Positions 17,884-25,887 of a stretch of DNA of 64,000 nt are shown in pieces; position 1 is the stretch's first letter; each line of letters starts with the position of its first letter. The DNA comes from Methanoculleus chikugoensis (GTDB lineage Archaea; Halobacteriota; Methanomicrobia; Methanomicrobiales; Methanoculleaceae). Below the pieces are notes generated by a model. The model saw nothing but the letters and a program-made list of their open reading frames with translations, ran no database searches and had not been told where the DNA came from. Position numbers and translations under genes: made by a program. The stretch lies in NCBI RefSeq assembly GCF_019669965.1, contig NZ_AP019781.1:682001-746000 (forward strand), given 5' to 3'.

Positions 17884-18024
17884 TTGTGCGCCCCCGAATA
17901 TCCGGGGCGTTATTCGTCATCCTGAAACGGGTGCGGCTCGAACCGTACTGCCGGAGATAAGGCCGACCGCCTCCTCAAGCGCCCCGTCCATCAGGATTAG
18001 CCGATATTGTTCGCGTTGTGCGGA

Positions 18025-19077
18025 CTACCTCTTCTGCAGGAGCAGGACGGCTGCGGATAATGCGCAGATGAGAGTTATCGCACCGAACCCCGGCGACTGG
18101 ACCGTCCCGGCTGCCTCCGGGGTACCTGCCCCGGAGGTGCCCGGATGGAGGTAGTCCGCCACCTCCTCAAGCGCATCCACGATCCGCGGGCTCCCGCGGC
18201 TGACGACATCTGCGTCGATGACGTAGACGCGGTCGTTCCTGACCGCGTCGAGCCTCTGCAGGCGGGGCTCGTTGATGATGTAGTTGTAGATGGCATCGTA
18301 GCCGTCCCGGTTCATCCCGCTGCCCGAGCTGACCAGGATGTAGTCGGGATTCGTGATGATGAACTCCTCGAGGCTGACGATGCTCCAGTCGTCGACCGAG
18401 CCGAACGCGTTGGCTCCGCCGGCCAGCGTGATCACCTCGTCCTGGAACGTTCCCCGGCCGCTGACCCAGAGCGGATCGTGCCAGATGACGTGGGCGACAG
18501 ACGGCTCTTCGGCCGGGCCCCCGGCCGCCTTTTCGGCAACGGCTCCGATACGCACCCTGAGTCCTTCGATGAGCGTCGATGCCTGCTCTTCCTGCCCGGT
18601 CGCCCTTCCGGCAAGTTCGATGTCGTGCAGGACACCGTCGATCGTCTGCGGGTCGAGTATGACGACGGTCATCCCGAGCGATCGGAGGCGGTCGATGACT
18701 TCGTCGGTGTTGGCGGGCGCGGCGAAGATCAGGTCGGGCTCCATAGCAATCACCTTCTCGATATTGACGGTGCTGAAACCGCCTACCTTCGGTTTCTCCG
18801 CTGTTGCCGGCGGGTAGTCGCAGCGTTCGGTGACGGCGACGATGCGGTCCTCAAGCCCGAGGGCATACAGGATCTCGGTGTTCGAGGGCGCGAGCGAGAC
18901 GATTCTCTGCGGTTCTCCCCGGATGAGGACGGTCTTCCCGGAGTCGTCGATCACCGTCACGGATCGTTCGCCGCCGTCCGCCGTTGCCGGGGGCACAGGT
19001 GTCGCCCCGGCCGTCCCGGCGAGCAGGAGCAGCACGGCGAGCGATGCAAGAGAGAGTATCAGGCGCGTGGTTTGCAT
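18025..19077 (-). CDS. btuF: Cobalamin/iron ABC transporter substrate-binding protein, PGF-CTERM anchored
   Basis: 350 residues. Signal peptide (about 1-25), then a BtuF/FepB-type periplasmic-binding fold: RIVSLAPSNTEILYALGLED, MEPDLIFAAPANTDEVIDRL, VWHDPLWVSG-like region, and SLEEFIITNPDYILVSSGSG. The C terminus has SPGFGAI followed by a hydrophobic helix and basic end, a PGF-CTERM sorting tail that would anchor it to the surface. It lies downstream of the permease and ATPase genes with a 156-base gap and its own promoter region. Substrate class (corrinoid or iron chelate) is not decided by sequence. Confidence 0.85.
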   Translation of the reverse strand: MQTTRLILSLASLAVLLLLAGTAGATPVPPATADGGERSVTVIDDSGKTVLIRGEPQRIVSLAPSNTEILYALGLEDRIVAVTERCDYPPATAEKPKVGGFSTVNIEKVIAMEPDLIFAAPANTDEVIDRLRSLGMTVVILDPQTIDGVLHDIELAGRATGQEEQASTLIEGLRVRIGAVAEKAAGGPAEEPSVAHVIWHDPLWVSGRGTFQDEVITLAGGANAFGSVDDWSIVSLEEFIITNPDYILVSSGSGMNRDGYDAIYNYIINEPRLQRLDAVRNDRVYVIDADVVSRGSPRIVDALEEVADYLHPGTSGAGTPEAAGTVQSPGFGAITLICALSAAVLLLQKR

Positions 19078-19094
19078 TACTAGGTACCCTTGTG

Positions 19095-19114
19095 TTAAGG
19101 TAATAATAATTTAC
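19095..19114 (-). promoter_or_regulatory. Palindrome-like element upstream of btuF
   Basis: TTAAGGTAA (19095-19103) and TTTAC (19110-19114) lie 18 or more bases before the btuF ATG, inside the A/T-rich promoter. The same TTAAGGTAA followed by TTTAC is found before the DUF364 module at 26.64 kb. It may be a shared operator. The remaining bases up to 19233 hold nothing recognised. Confidence 0.35.
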
Positions 19115-19233
19115 AAATCGGGATCACGGTGCGGCATCGAGGCGCGCACCCACCGCAGTCTTCTCATTCCCCCTCTCTGAAACGATCTGCCGCATACCGG
19201 CGGGATTGACGGCCGCCGGATGTGGTCCGGGGC

Positions 19234-20490
19234 TCAATCGCGTTCGGGGCCGTCCTGCGAGAGACGGGCAAGAAGTCCCTCCGCCCCCTCGACCCGGGGT
19301 GCCCCGCGCGCCTCCAGTTCGGTCAGCACCGCCCCGGCCTCGCCCCCGGTGTAGTCTTCCATCCGGGCGGTGCGGTCTCTTGCATAGAAGATTACCGGTT
19401 TTGCCGGATAGTCGAGCAGCACCCGGAGATTGTCGAGGTTCCCCCTGCCTATCGGCATTGCCGTGACGACGACGGTGTCTGCACTCTCCAGGCACTCCCT
19501 GAGGCGCGAGAGCGATTTCGGAGTGATGCCGTGGAACGGGGGCTCCGCGATGCAGGGAAGACCGAGGTGCATCGCCGTCCCGTAGTCGGTGTCGAGGACG
19601 TTCAGGACGCCGCAGGTGACCGTGAAGCCCGCGGCATGAAGGAGGTGGAGGATATCGGACCCCGTCCCCCCGCCGCAGACGACGTGCACCCGCCGGTTCG
19701 CCCCCGCACCCGACTGGTGCATATATACCGGCAGGACGTACGGCCTCCCCGTCAGCGGGTGCGGTCTGACGAGCATCTCCATCCCGAAGACCTCACGGAT
19801 CTTCTCACGGGTCAGGACTTCCCCGGGTGTTCCTGCGGCGTAGACCTTCCGGTCTTTGAGAAGCAGGAGCCGGTCACAGTAGTATGCGGCCAGGTTCAGG
19901 TCGTGGAAGACGCTTACGACCGTGATCTCTCCCGCGAGATCCCTGATGATGTTGAGGATCTCGACCTGGTGGCTGACGTCGAGGTTCGAGGTTGCTTCGT
20001 CGAGCAGCAGGATCTTCGGTTCCTGCGTGAGCGCCCGGGCGATGAGGACGCGCTGGCGTTCCCCGCCGCTGATCTCGTGCACTGACATCCCGGCGAGATC
20101 CGCGACGTTTGCAAGGTGCATGGCATGGTCGCAGATCTCCGCGTCCCGGGCCGTCTCGGAGGCGAACCTTCCGATGTAGGGGTGCCTCCCCATCATGACG
20201 ACGTCGCGCACTGTGTAATCGAAGCCGATCGAGATATCCTGCGGGACGACCGCAACCCGGCGCGCGAGTTCCCGGTGTCCGAGCGAGTCCAGATCCCGGT
20301 CGTCGAGCCGGATATCCCCGTTATCCCGGGCGACGACCCTGCTCATCGCTTTCAAAAGCGTTGTCTTCCCCGATCCGTTCGGCCCGACGATACCGAGGAT
20401 CTCGCCTGCTTCTGCGTGGAACGTGATCGCTTCGAGGATCTTCTTTGCGCCGTAGGAGACGTCGATATCGATGATCTCAATCGGTTTCAT
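19234..20490 (-). CDS. btuD: Cobalamin/iron ABC transporter ATPase with C-terminal extension
   Basis: 418 residues. The first 250 or so are a BtuD/FepC-type ATPase: Walker A GPNGSGKTT, FDYTVRDVVMMGRHPYIGRF, signature ISGGERQR, Walker B KILLLDEATSNLD. The remaining 160 residues form a separate domain beginning VHVVCGGGTGSDILHLLHAA, with a glycine-rich nucleotide-binding look. Such extensions occur in archaeal BtuD homologues; the role is unknown. ATG 20490 overlaps the permease stop (ATGA). Confidence 0.88.
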   Translation of the reverse strand: MKPIEIIDIDVSYGAKKILEAITFHAEAGEILGIVGPNGSGKTTLLKAMSRVVARDNGDIRLDDRDLDSLGHRELARRVAVVPQDISIGFDYTVRDVVMMGRHPYIGRFASETARDAEICDHAMHLANVADLAGMSVHEISGGERQRVLIARALTQEPKILLLDEATSNLDVSHQVEILNIIRDLAGEITVVSVFHDLNLAAYYCDRLLLLKDRKVYAAGTPGEVLTREKIREVFGMEMLVRPHPLTGRPYVLPVYMHQSGAGANRRVHVVCGGGTGSDILHLLHAAGFTVTCGVLNVLDTDYGTAMHLGLPCIAEPPFHGITPKSLSRLRECLESADTVVVTAMPIGRGNLDNLRVLLDYPAKPVIFYARDRTARMEDYTGGEAGAVLTELEARGAPRVEGAEGLLARLSQDGPERD

Positions 20491-21446
20491 GATTTTGTCC
20501 GGCTCCGGAGGAGGTATATGAAGAACGGCGCGCCGAAGCAGGCGGTCAGGATGCCGACCGGCATGTCGCTCGTGAAGGTTCGCGTGAGCGCATCCGCCCA
20601 TACGAGGAGGATGGCGCCTGCAAGCGCGGCCGCGGGAAAGAGGAAACGGTGGTCGGGCCCGACGATCAGCCGCATCACGTGCGGGGTGATCAGGCCGATG
20701 AACCCGATTGAACCGGCTACCGCAACGGCTATGCCCGTCACGAACGCGCTCAGCGCGAGGAGGATCAGTTTCGTCCGCTCGACGTTCACCCCGAGATGGG
20801 TTGCGTCCTCTTCGTTCAGGGCGAGGATGTTGAGGTCGCGTGCGAAGAGGTAGATGCCTGCGCCCCCGATCAGGATGGGGAGGGCGACGCCGACGTCGTT
20901 CCACGCTATGTTCCAGAACCCTCCCATCAGCCAGAACATGATCTGGTGCAGGCTCCGCCCTGCGGTATACATGAGGAAGGAGAGGAGTGCCGAGAGAAGC
21001 GTCGCGAGGGCGACACCGGAGAGCAGGAGCGTCTCGACCGGGATCTTGCCGCCTCTGCGGGCGATGAAGTATACGGCGAACGTGGCGCCTATCGCCCCGG
21101 CGAATGCAAGCACGGGGCGTCCCGTGCCGGCAAAGAGGACGATTGCGAGGGTAGCCCCGAGCGCTCCGCCCGACGATGTGCCGATGATGTAGGGGTCGGC
21201 CATGGGGTTTCGGAAGAGTGCCTGCATGGCCGTGCCTGCCACGGCAAGCCCGCACCCGACCAGCGCCGCGGCGATCACCCTCGGCACCCGGATCTCCCAG
21301 AGGATCATCCAGGCGTTATCCGAGGTGAAGAGCGATCCAAAGGAGATCCCGCTCGGTCCGAGAGCGACCGCAGCGGCCATGCTGATGAGAAGCGCGCAGA
21401 TGAGCGTCAGGATGATGATCGGTGCCGTTCTCCGCATATATGTCAT
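20487..21446 (-). CDS. btuC: Cobalamin/iron ABC transporter permease
   Basis: 319 residues, FecCD/BtuC family: VPRVIAAALVGCGLAVAGTA, QALFRNPMADPYIIGTSSGG and FIGLITPHVMRLIVGPDHRF are the classic segments; eight to ten membrane helices. First gene of the importer unit, with an A/T-rich leader (21447-21486) containing TTAAGTTTAC. Partner of the ATPase that overlaps its end and of the binding protein downstream. Confidence 0.9.
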   Translation of the reverse strand: MTYMRRTAPIIILTLICALLISMAAAVALGPSGISFGSLFTSDNAWMILWEIRVPRVIAAALVGCGLAVAGTAMQALFRNPMADPYIIGTSSGGALGATLAIVLFAGTGRPVLAFAGAIGATFAVYFIARRGGKIPVETLLLSGVALATLLSALLSFLMYTAGRSLHQIMFWLMGGFWNIAWNDVGVALPILIGGAGIYLFARDLNILALNEEDATHLGVNVERTKLILLALSAFVTGIAVAVAGSIGFIGLITPHVMRLIVGPDHRFLFPAAALAGAILLVWADALTRTFTSDMPVGILTACFGAPFFIYLLRSRTKS

Positions 21447-21555
21447 AAAATTAAGTTTACTTTGTTAAAATCTATTTGGATTATCTGTGCGGGTCTGCCT
21501 CACCGAATCGCATGGAGCAAACCTCATTGCCCTTGATGACCAAGAGATCTGGCAT

Positions 21556-22521
21556 ATGGGCAACCTGAACATTGCCGTGCTGGGACCCGCCGGTTACGCA
21601 AAAGACCTCGGGAAGAAAGGCACGGAATCCGATATCACCTTTTATAATCTGAAGAAGGGCGAGGACACCGTCACTATCATCGAGCCTACCCGGTATCCCG
21701 AACGGCTGGCCCCGCTCTTCTACGCCGCGTCGATGGCGGATGCGGCTCTCATCGTTGTCGGCGAGATCACCCCGACGCTCGGGGAGTGGGTGCTGATGCT
21801 CGACGAGGCAGGGGTAAAGCAGGGCTACATTGTCCTCCGGAACTACCTCTCCCCCGGAGACGTCGCGCCGCTCCTGCGCGGGACGGTGCTCGAGCGCTAC
21901 GAGTTCGTGGAAGAGGACCCGATCGCGTTGCGCGATCTCCTGCTCCGCGAGGCGCATGCCCGCACCTCCGTCCCGCCTGCCGCCGGCTCCGTGGGAGCCA
22001 TCCCCATCGATCACCACTTCAACGTCCGCGGCATCGGGACGGTCATCCTCGGCGGCGTGGTGCGGGGCGGTATCCGGAAGCACGACGCCCTGAAGGTCTA
22101 CCCCGGGGAGCAGGCGATCACGGTGCGGTCGATCCAGAAGCACGACGACGACTTCGACTGGGCGGCGGAAGGCGACCGCGTGGGGCTTGCGCTCAAGAAC
22201 ATCGAGTCCGACGACCTCGACCGGGGCTTCGTCCTCTCCGACGACCCCGCGATCCGGACCGGGACAACGATCGAGGCACGGGCGACCCTGGTCAAATACT
22301 GGCCGGCTCCGCTCACGGCGGGGACGGTGCTCCACCTCGGCCACTGGATGCAGTTCATTCCGGCGAGGGTGGAGGCGGTGCGGGACGACGGCGACTGGCG
22401 GCAGCCGACGCTGACGCTTGCGCTCGAAAAAGACCTCGTCTACCTCCCGGGTGACACGGCGGTGCTCCACTACCTCGAAGGCGGGAAACTCCGGATCGCC
22501 GGGCACATCGAACTCGCGTAA
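21556..22521 (+). CDS. EF-Tu/SelB-like protein with degenerate GTP-binding site
   Basis: 321 residues from ATG 21556; GTG 21487 would add 23. The N terminus (NLNIAVLGPAGYAKDLGKKG) aligns with the beginning of translational GTPases but lacks the GxxxxGK[S/T] P-loop. The middle part is an EF-Tu domain-2 barrel (HHFNVRGIGTVILGGVVRGG, VRSIQKHDDDFDWAAEGDRV) and the end is a domain-3-like barrel. I recall similar P-loop-less paralogues in methanogens. Function unknown; GTP hydrolysis is unlikely. Confidence 0.75.
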   Translation: MGNLNIAVLGPAGYAKDLGKKGTESDITFYNLKKGEDTVTIIEPTRYPERLAPLFYAASMADAALIVVGEITPTLGEWVLMLDEAGVKQGYIVLRNYLSPGDVAPLLRGTVLERYEFVEEDPIALRDLLLREAHARTSVPPAAGSVGAIPIDHHFNVRGIGTVILGGVVRGGIRKHDALKVYPGEQAITVRSIQKHDDDFDWAAEGDRVGLALKNIESDDLDRGFVLSDDPAIRTGTTIEARATLVKYWPAPLTAGTVLHLGHWMQFIPARVEAVRDDGDWRQPTLTLALEKDLVYLPGDTAVLHYLEGGKLRIAGHIELA

Positions 22522-22567
22522 GCGGCCGGTGCGGGAGGCCCTTCGCCCTGCGGATAGTATACCCTTC

Positions 22568-22574
22568 TTTTTTT
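22568..22574 (+). terminator. T7 terminator after the EF-Tu-like gene
   Basis: Seven consecutive T about 47 bases after the stop. Oligo-T is the intrinsic termination signal of archaeal RNA polymerase. The rest of 22575-22724 holds nothing recognised except GTGAGGAG (22713-22720), the ribosome-binding site of the next gene. Confidence 0.5.
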
Positions 22575-22724
22575 GCATTCCGGCTGGATGGAGTTTCCGG
22601 GCTGTGGATTGGTACCTGAACCCGGCACCATCCCTATCGGGTAGAGAAAGACAGGAACCGGGTTTACACCAGAGCCAAAAGAAGATTAATGGTTCCTGCA
22701 CTCAATCTACAAGTGAGGAGAACG

Positions 22725-22904
22725 ATGAGCGCTACAGGAGAACAGTATGTCGTCGATGAGCACGGGAACCGGGTCGCGGTTATTCTCCCTCTCCAGGAGT
22801 ACGAGCAGCTGCAGGAAGATCTCCATGACCTTGCCGTGGTCGCGGAGCGGCGTAACGAACCAACCGTAGGGTTCAGAGAATTCCGGAAGCGATACGAGCA
22901 GTAA
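22725..22904 (+). CDS. RelB/Phd-like antitoxin
   Basis: 59 residues: GEQYVVDEHGNRVAVILPLQ followed by EYEQLQEDLHDLAVVAERRN is the usual antitoxin layout, a short DNA-binding/dimer strand then a helix that wraps the toxin, ending in EFRKRYEQ. ATG 22725 has GTGAGGAG at good spacing. Its stop overlaps the ATG of a RelE-type toxin gene that is frameshifted, so the antitoxin may now be an orphan. Confidence 0.78.
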   Translation: MSATGEQYVVDEHGNRVAVILPLQEYEQLQEDLHDLAVVAERRNEPTVGFREFRKRYEQ

Positions 22905-23244
22905 TGGCGGGGTACGCGATTCGCGTAAAGGCGAGTGTCGAGAAAGATATCGCAGTATTGCCGCATGATATTGTTCTCTGCATCTTTGGAGCATAGACAG
23001 TCTATCTGAAAACCCTCTGCCGCATGGTGTATGTAAGTTAAGCGGAGCAGAACACCTCTACCGGACCCGGGTAGGGGACTACCGGATTATATATGCCGTG
23101 CATCATGAGGAGCGGGAGGTTATAATCCTCTATATCCGTCACCGCCGTAGCGCATATCGCGGGGTTGTGATGGCACCTGTTTTGTATGTCCGATTCCGCT
23201 CGTCATATGGTTCTCCTGAACGTTCTCAAGTAAGGCTTTGTTGA
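22904..23244 (+). pseudogene. RelE-family toxin, frameshifted
   Basis: The first frame gives AGYAIRVKASVEKDIAVLPH and stops at TAG 22994-22996. The next frame then carries SENPLPHGVCKLSGAEHLYR and TRVGDYRIIYAVHHEEREVI, the conserved RelE/ParE core with the catalytic-type Arg/Tyr segment. One base lost around 22987-22990 explains the break: restoring one A gives IFESIDSLSEN. The recognisable domain ends near 23160; the shifted frame runs on to TGA 23242-23244. Confidence 0.8.
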
Positions 23245-23340
23245 AACCTCTCAGGAGAGTCATCGGTTGCATCCCGGACACGGATTCCAAGGGGACTGCG
23301 CACCTGTGGTGCTCGAACGACCGCCGTGTCGCCGGTCGTC

Positions 23341-23900
23341 TATCGCCATGACTGCCCCCGCCCCTTGGAGTGGGATGTGACGTTCCGATAGGAACGGAGC
23401 TCGACCACCGTCAGGTGGGAAGTGCGACGGACGGAACGTCCGGAGCTTGAGAAGACCGAAGGTCTTCGAGTGGGGGCTACACGCCTCTTTATGGGCTGGA
23501 GACGGGGGAGTTCACCTCGCAAGCCCTTTCGTACATCCTCCTGCAATGTACATCACCACCGTGGCAGAGTATCTGCCGCGGTCTCAGTACTTCGCTAAAA
23601 CGGTTGAGGTAATCTTCAAGAGGTCAAACCATCGTCCCTTCGCGTTCTCCCGCGTGCTTCCGCGTGAAGCCATATTGCTATCTTTGCCCATTAACTCGCG
23701 CGAAGAGCGCGAAGCCGCGAAGCGCGACTGGCCGAAGGTGCGACGTTCCAGAGGAACGGAGCTGGAGCACCGTTAGGTGCGTGGGCAGGAGCATGAGCAC
23801 CGCAAGGTGCGAAGTGCGATGTTCCGTCAGGAACAGAGCTCGAGCACCGCAAGGTGCGAAGTCCGGTGCCCGGGTGCTGCCGATCCCGTTGTAGGTCGCT
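23341..23900. repeat. Hairpin-module repeat array, copy B
   Basis: Bases 23245-24086 hold no credible gene. From 23341 the stretch carries TATCGCCATGACTGCCCCCG, a 60-base block (23422-23481) about 92% identical to one at 49309-49368, and a run of small hairpins of two kinds: GTTCC-n-GGAAC (near 23384, 23747, 23821) and GCACC/CCACC-n-GGTGC/GGTGG (near 23405, 23768, 23795, 23848). Units are spaced irregularly. Short ORFs here (such as 23447-23776) translate the repeat in all frames and are not genes. Confidence 0.75.
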
Positions 23901-24028
23901 ATGCGAGGCTGCATTGGTCTATTTCAGATGCCGAAATTAGCGAAGTACCGGGCCTGGATGGCGGGTAATAAAAATGTCAGGGCAGGTGAGGGCGAGATCT
24001 TGCAAAGTGAGTTGCCCGGCATCCGCTC

Positions 24029-24072
24029 CTTTTTTTCGGGCTCAGTAGTTTTAGCGAAGTACTGAAAAAAAG
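24029..24072. terminator. Bidirectional oligo-T terminator
   Basis: CTTTTTTTC (24029-24037) and GAAAAAAAG (24064-24072) are an exact inverted pair, giving T7 on each strand. The right arm lies 15 bases beyond the stop of the DUF364 gene and would end that minus-strand operon; the left arm would block read-through from the repeat region. Confidence 0.55.
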
Positions 24073-24086
24073 CGCCGCAACCTCCT

Positions 24087-24851
24087 TCAAACCCCGGGGC
24101 GAAGATACTCCACCTTCATTCCCGCCCCGAAGATCCTCTGGTTTTCCGCTCCTCTGATGATCCTTTTCGCGAGCGCAGCATCGGTTGCGACAAAACCCGA
24201 GAGATCGGAGACGCCGTACTCGAAGAAGACCGAAGAGAGGGGAGTCCCGGGGCCCACGATCGTCACTCTCTCTGCGTTCTCCGAAAGTTCAAGGAGCCGC
24301 GGCATGCTTTTGTCGCCGAGAGCGCCACAGGTCAGAAACACATAGTCGGACTCCGGGAGCAGGTACTCGCAGGCAGAATACGGATAATCTCCCTCCTCGG
24401 GGTCCCACTCAACAATGCTCAGGTCGCAGACGGGGGCAATCAACTTCTCAAGGAACGGGAAATGACCGACAACACAGACTTTTTTACCCTTTACAAGGTT
24501 CTGGGATTTGATGAACGGGTCTTTCAGCCGTTCCTCGACCCGTTTCTTCTCTGCAACCTCGATCCCTGCTCTCCTGGCGGTATCCGGATGATTGTACCAC
24601 GCATTGATCGCCGCGTTGCCGATCGATGCTTCCCATAGGTTCCAGGACTTCACACACCCGGCTATCTCTTTTAACGGTTTTCCAATCTTGTTTTCGGTCA
24701 TCATCGGGGCACGCTGGATATAATAGCGGTATCCTGCAATACCGATGCCACCGTTTGCCTCAACATACGTCAGCTCCCCGCCGAGGGCCATATCTTCAAC
24801 GATAATGTCGTCGGGGATCCCTTCGATCAACGCATCGTATAATTGCCACAT
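24087..24851 (-). CDS. DUF364 family protein (putative metal-chelation domain)
   Basis: 254 residues. N-terminal DUF4213-like part (LYDALIEGIPDDIIVEDMAL), then the Rossmann-like DUF364 part with GKKVCVVGHFPFLEKLI, DYVFLTCGALGDKSMPRLLE and VTIVGPGTPLSSVFFEYGVS. The family is annotated as putative heavy-metal chelation and is often next to metal or corrinoid transporters. ATG 24851 has AGGAG upstream. It follows the ATPase gene by one base, last gene of a three-gene operon. Confidence 0.85.
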   Translation of the reverse strand: MWQLYDALIEGIPDDIIVEDMALGGELTYVEANGGIGIAGYRYYIQRAPMMTENKIGKPLKEIAGCVKSWNLWEASIGNAAINAWYNHPDTARRAGIEVAEKKRVEERLKDPFIKSQNLVKGKKVCVVGHFPFLEKLIAPVCDLSIVEWDPEEGDYPYSACEYLLPESDYVFLTCGALGDKSMPRLLELSENAERVTIVGPGTPLSSVFFEYGVSDLSGFVATDAALAKRIIRGAENQRIFGAGMKVEYLRPGV

Positions 24852-24852
24852 A

Positions 24853-25887
24853 TCATTTCTCCTGAAATTCCGGAATACTCTCGTTTGTGACGATCGCTCC
24901 CCTCCGGAGCTGGTTGCGGATATTGAGGAGGGCGGAATCGATCGCCTCGATCTTATGCAGTGTCTGCTCCTCTTCCGCGGTCGTTTCAATCACTTTTGTC
25001 ACGCCCCCGTTTCTGATGACGATCCTTTTGTCGGCACGGAGGGCAAGGAGCGGATCGTGCGTCGACATGAGGACAATCTTCTCGTTGCCGACGAGGATCT
25101 CGATCGCCTCCCGCCGGTCGATTCCTGCATTCTCCAGCTCGTCGATGAGGATGATCGGGGATGAACTCAACAAGGCGGTATCGGCGATCATCAGCGACCG
25201 CGACTGTCCCCCGGAGAGCTGGGTGACTTTCGTATCCAGGGTGAATTTCTCCCCTGCTAACGAATTGGCAACCGCAAAACACTTCTCCACAACCGCGGCG
25301 GAGCCCGGGATCATCCGGCTTTTTGCATGCATCTCCAGAAACTCCTGCACCGTCAGGTCCATGACGAAGTTCATGTTCTGCGAGAGCTGGGCTACCAGTT
25401 TTCCTCCGGTAGAAAACCTCTTATCGAGATCGGGGGCCGAACCGTTGATGAGAATCTGCCTTGCGGTCGGCGTATCGCGCTGGGCAAGGCACTCGATATC
25501 CTCGAGCAGCCTGCTTTTTCCCGAGCCGGTGGGACCGACAATGCTTACGACCTCGCCGGGTGTCACGGTCAGTTCGAGCATCTCGGGCCTCCCCGTCTTA
25601 TCTCGTCCGCCGAGGATCGTGATGGAGGAGATCGTCTCGATAGACTCTTCCATTCGCGAGAATGCCTCAAGAAATGCACTGAAATGGAATATAACCTCCT
25701 CGCGGTCAAGCCCGAACTCCTCAAGCATATCCTCATCGACGTTCTCCAGGATCTCGGGAAGCGTCTTTGTTTCATCAACCCCAACCAACCGTATGTTGGC
25801 GAGGTAATCAACCGCAAGAGGATACCGGCGAAGGATATCGCCGATTGGCACCGACGAGACCTCTGCAACATAGTCAAAGGCTTTCAT
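24853..25887 (-). CDS. Soluble ABC-type ATPase of a putative metallocofactor module
   Basis: 344 residues. The first 100 form a helical domain (VPIGDILRRYPLAVDYLANI, EEFGLDREEVIFHFSAFLEA) that resembles DUF1858/ScdA-N-like domains. The ATPase part has Walker A GPTGSGKSR, signature LSGGQSRS, Walker B IILIDELENAGID and switch His in LMSTHDP. No permease is nearby, so it is probably not a transporter; the build recalls non-transport ABC ATPases used in cofactor insertion or repair. Overlaps the GTPase gene by four bases. Confidence 0.8.
   Translation of the reverse strand: MKAFDYVAEVSSVPIGDILRRYPLAVDYLANIRLVGVDETKTLPEILENVDEDMLEEFGLDREEVIFHFSAFLEAFSRMEESIETISSITILGGRDKTGRPEMLELTVTPGEVVSIVGPTGSGKSRLLEDIECLAQRDTPTARQILINGSAPDLDKRFSTGGKLVAQLSQNMNFVMDLTVQEFLEMHAKSRMIPGSAAVVEKCFAVANSLAGEKFTLDTKVTQLSGGQSRSLMIADTALLSSSPIILIDELENAGIDRREAIEILVGNEKIVLMSTHDPLLALRADKRIVIRNGGVTKVIETTAEEEQTLHKIEAIDSALLNIRNQLRRGAIVTNESIPEFQEK

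Noticed and set aside
19234-21255. A longer start for the importer ATPase, giving 673 residues
   Set aside because: The added 255 residues lie inside btuC in another frame and are Arg/His-rich nonsense. ATG 20490 overlaps the btuC stop in the usual ATGA fashion.
23740-23870. Possible CRISPR array
   Set aside because: Repeated units are short hairpins with variable spacing and no constant repeat with unique spacers. No cas genes are nearby.
23447-23968. Several short ORFs in the 23.4-24.0 kb gap
   Set aside because: They translate the hairpin repeat in different frames and share no stable protein sequence with the copies at 10 and 49 kb.
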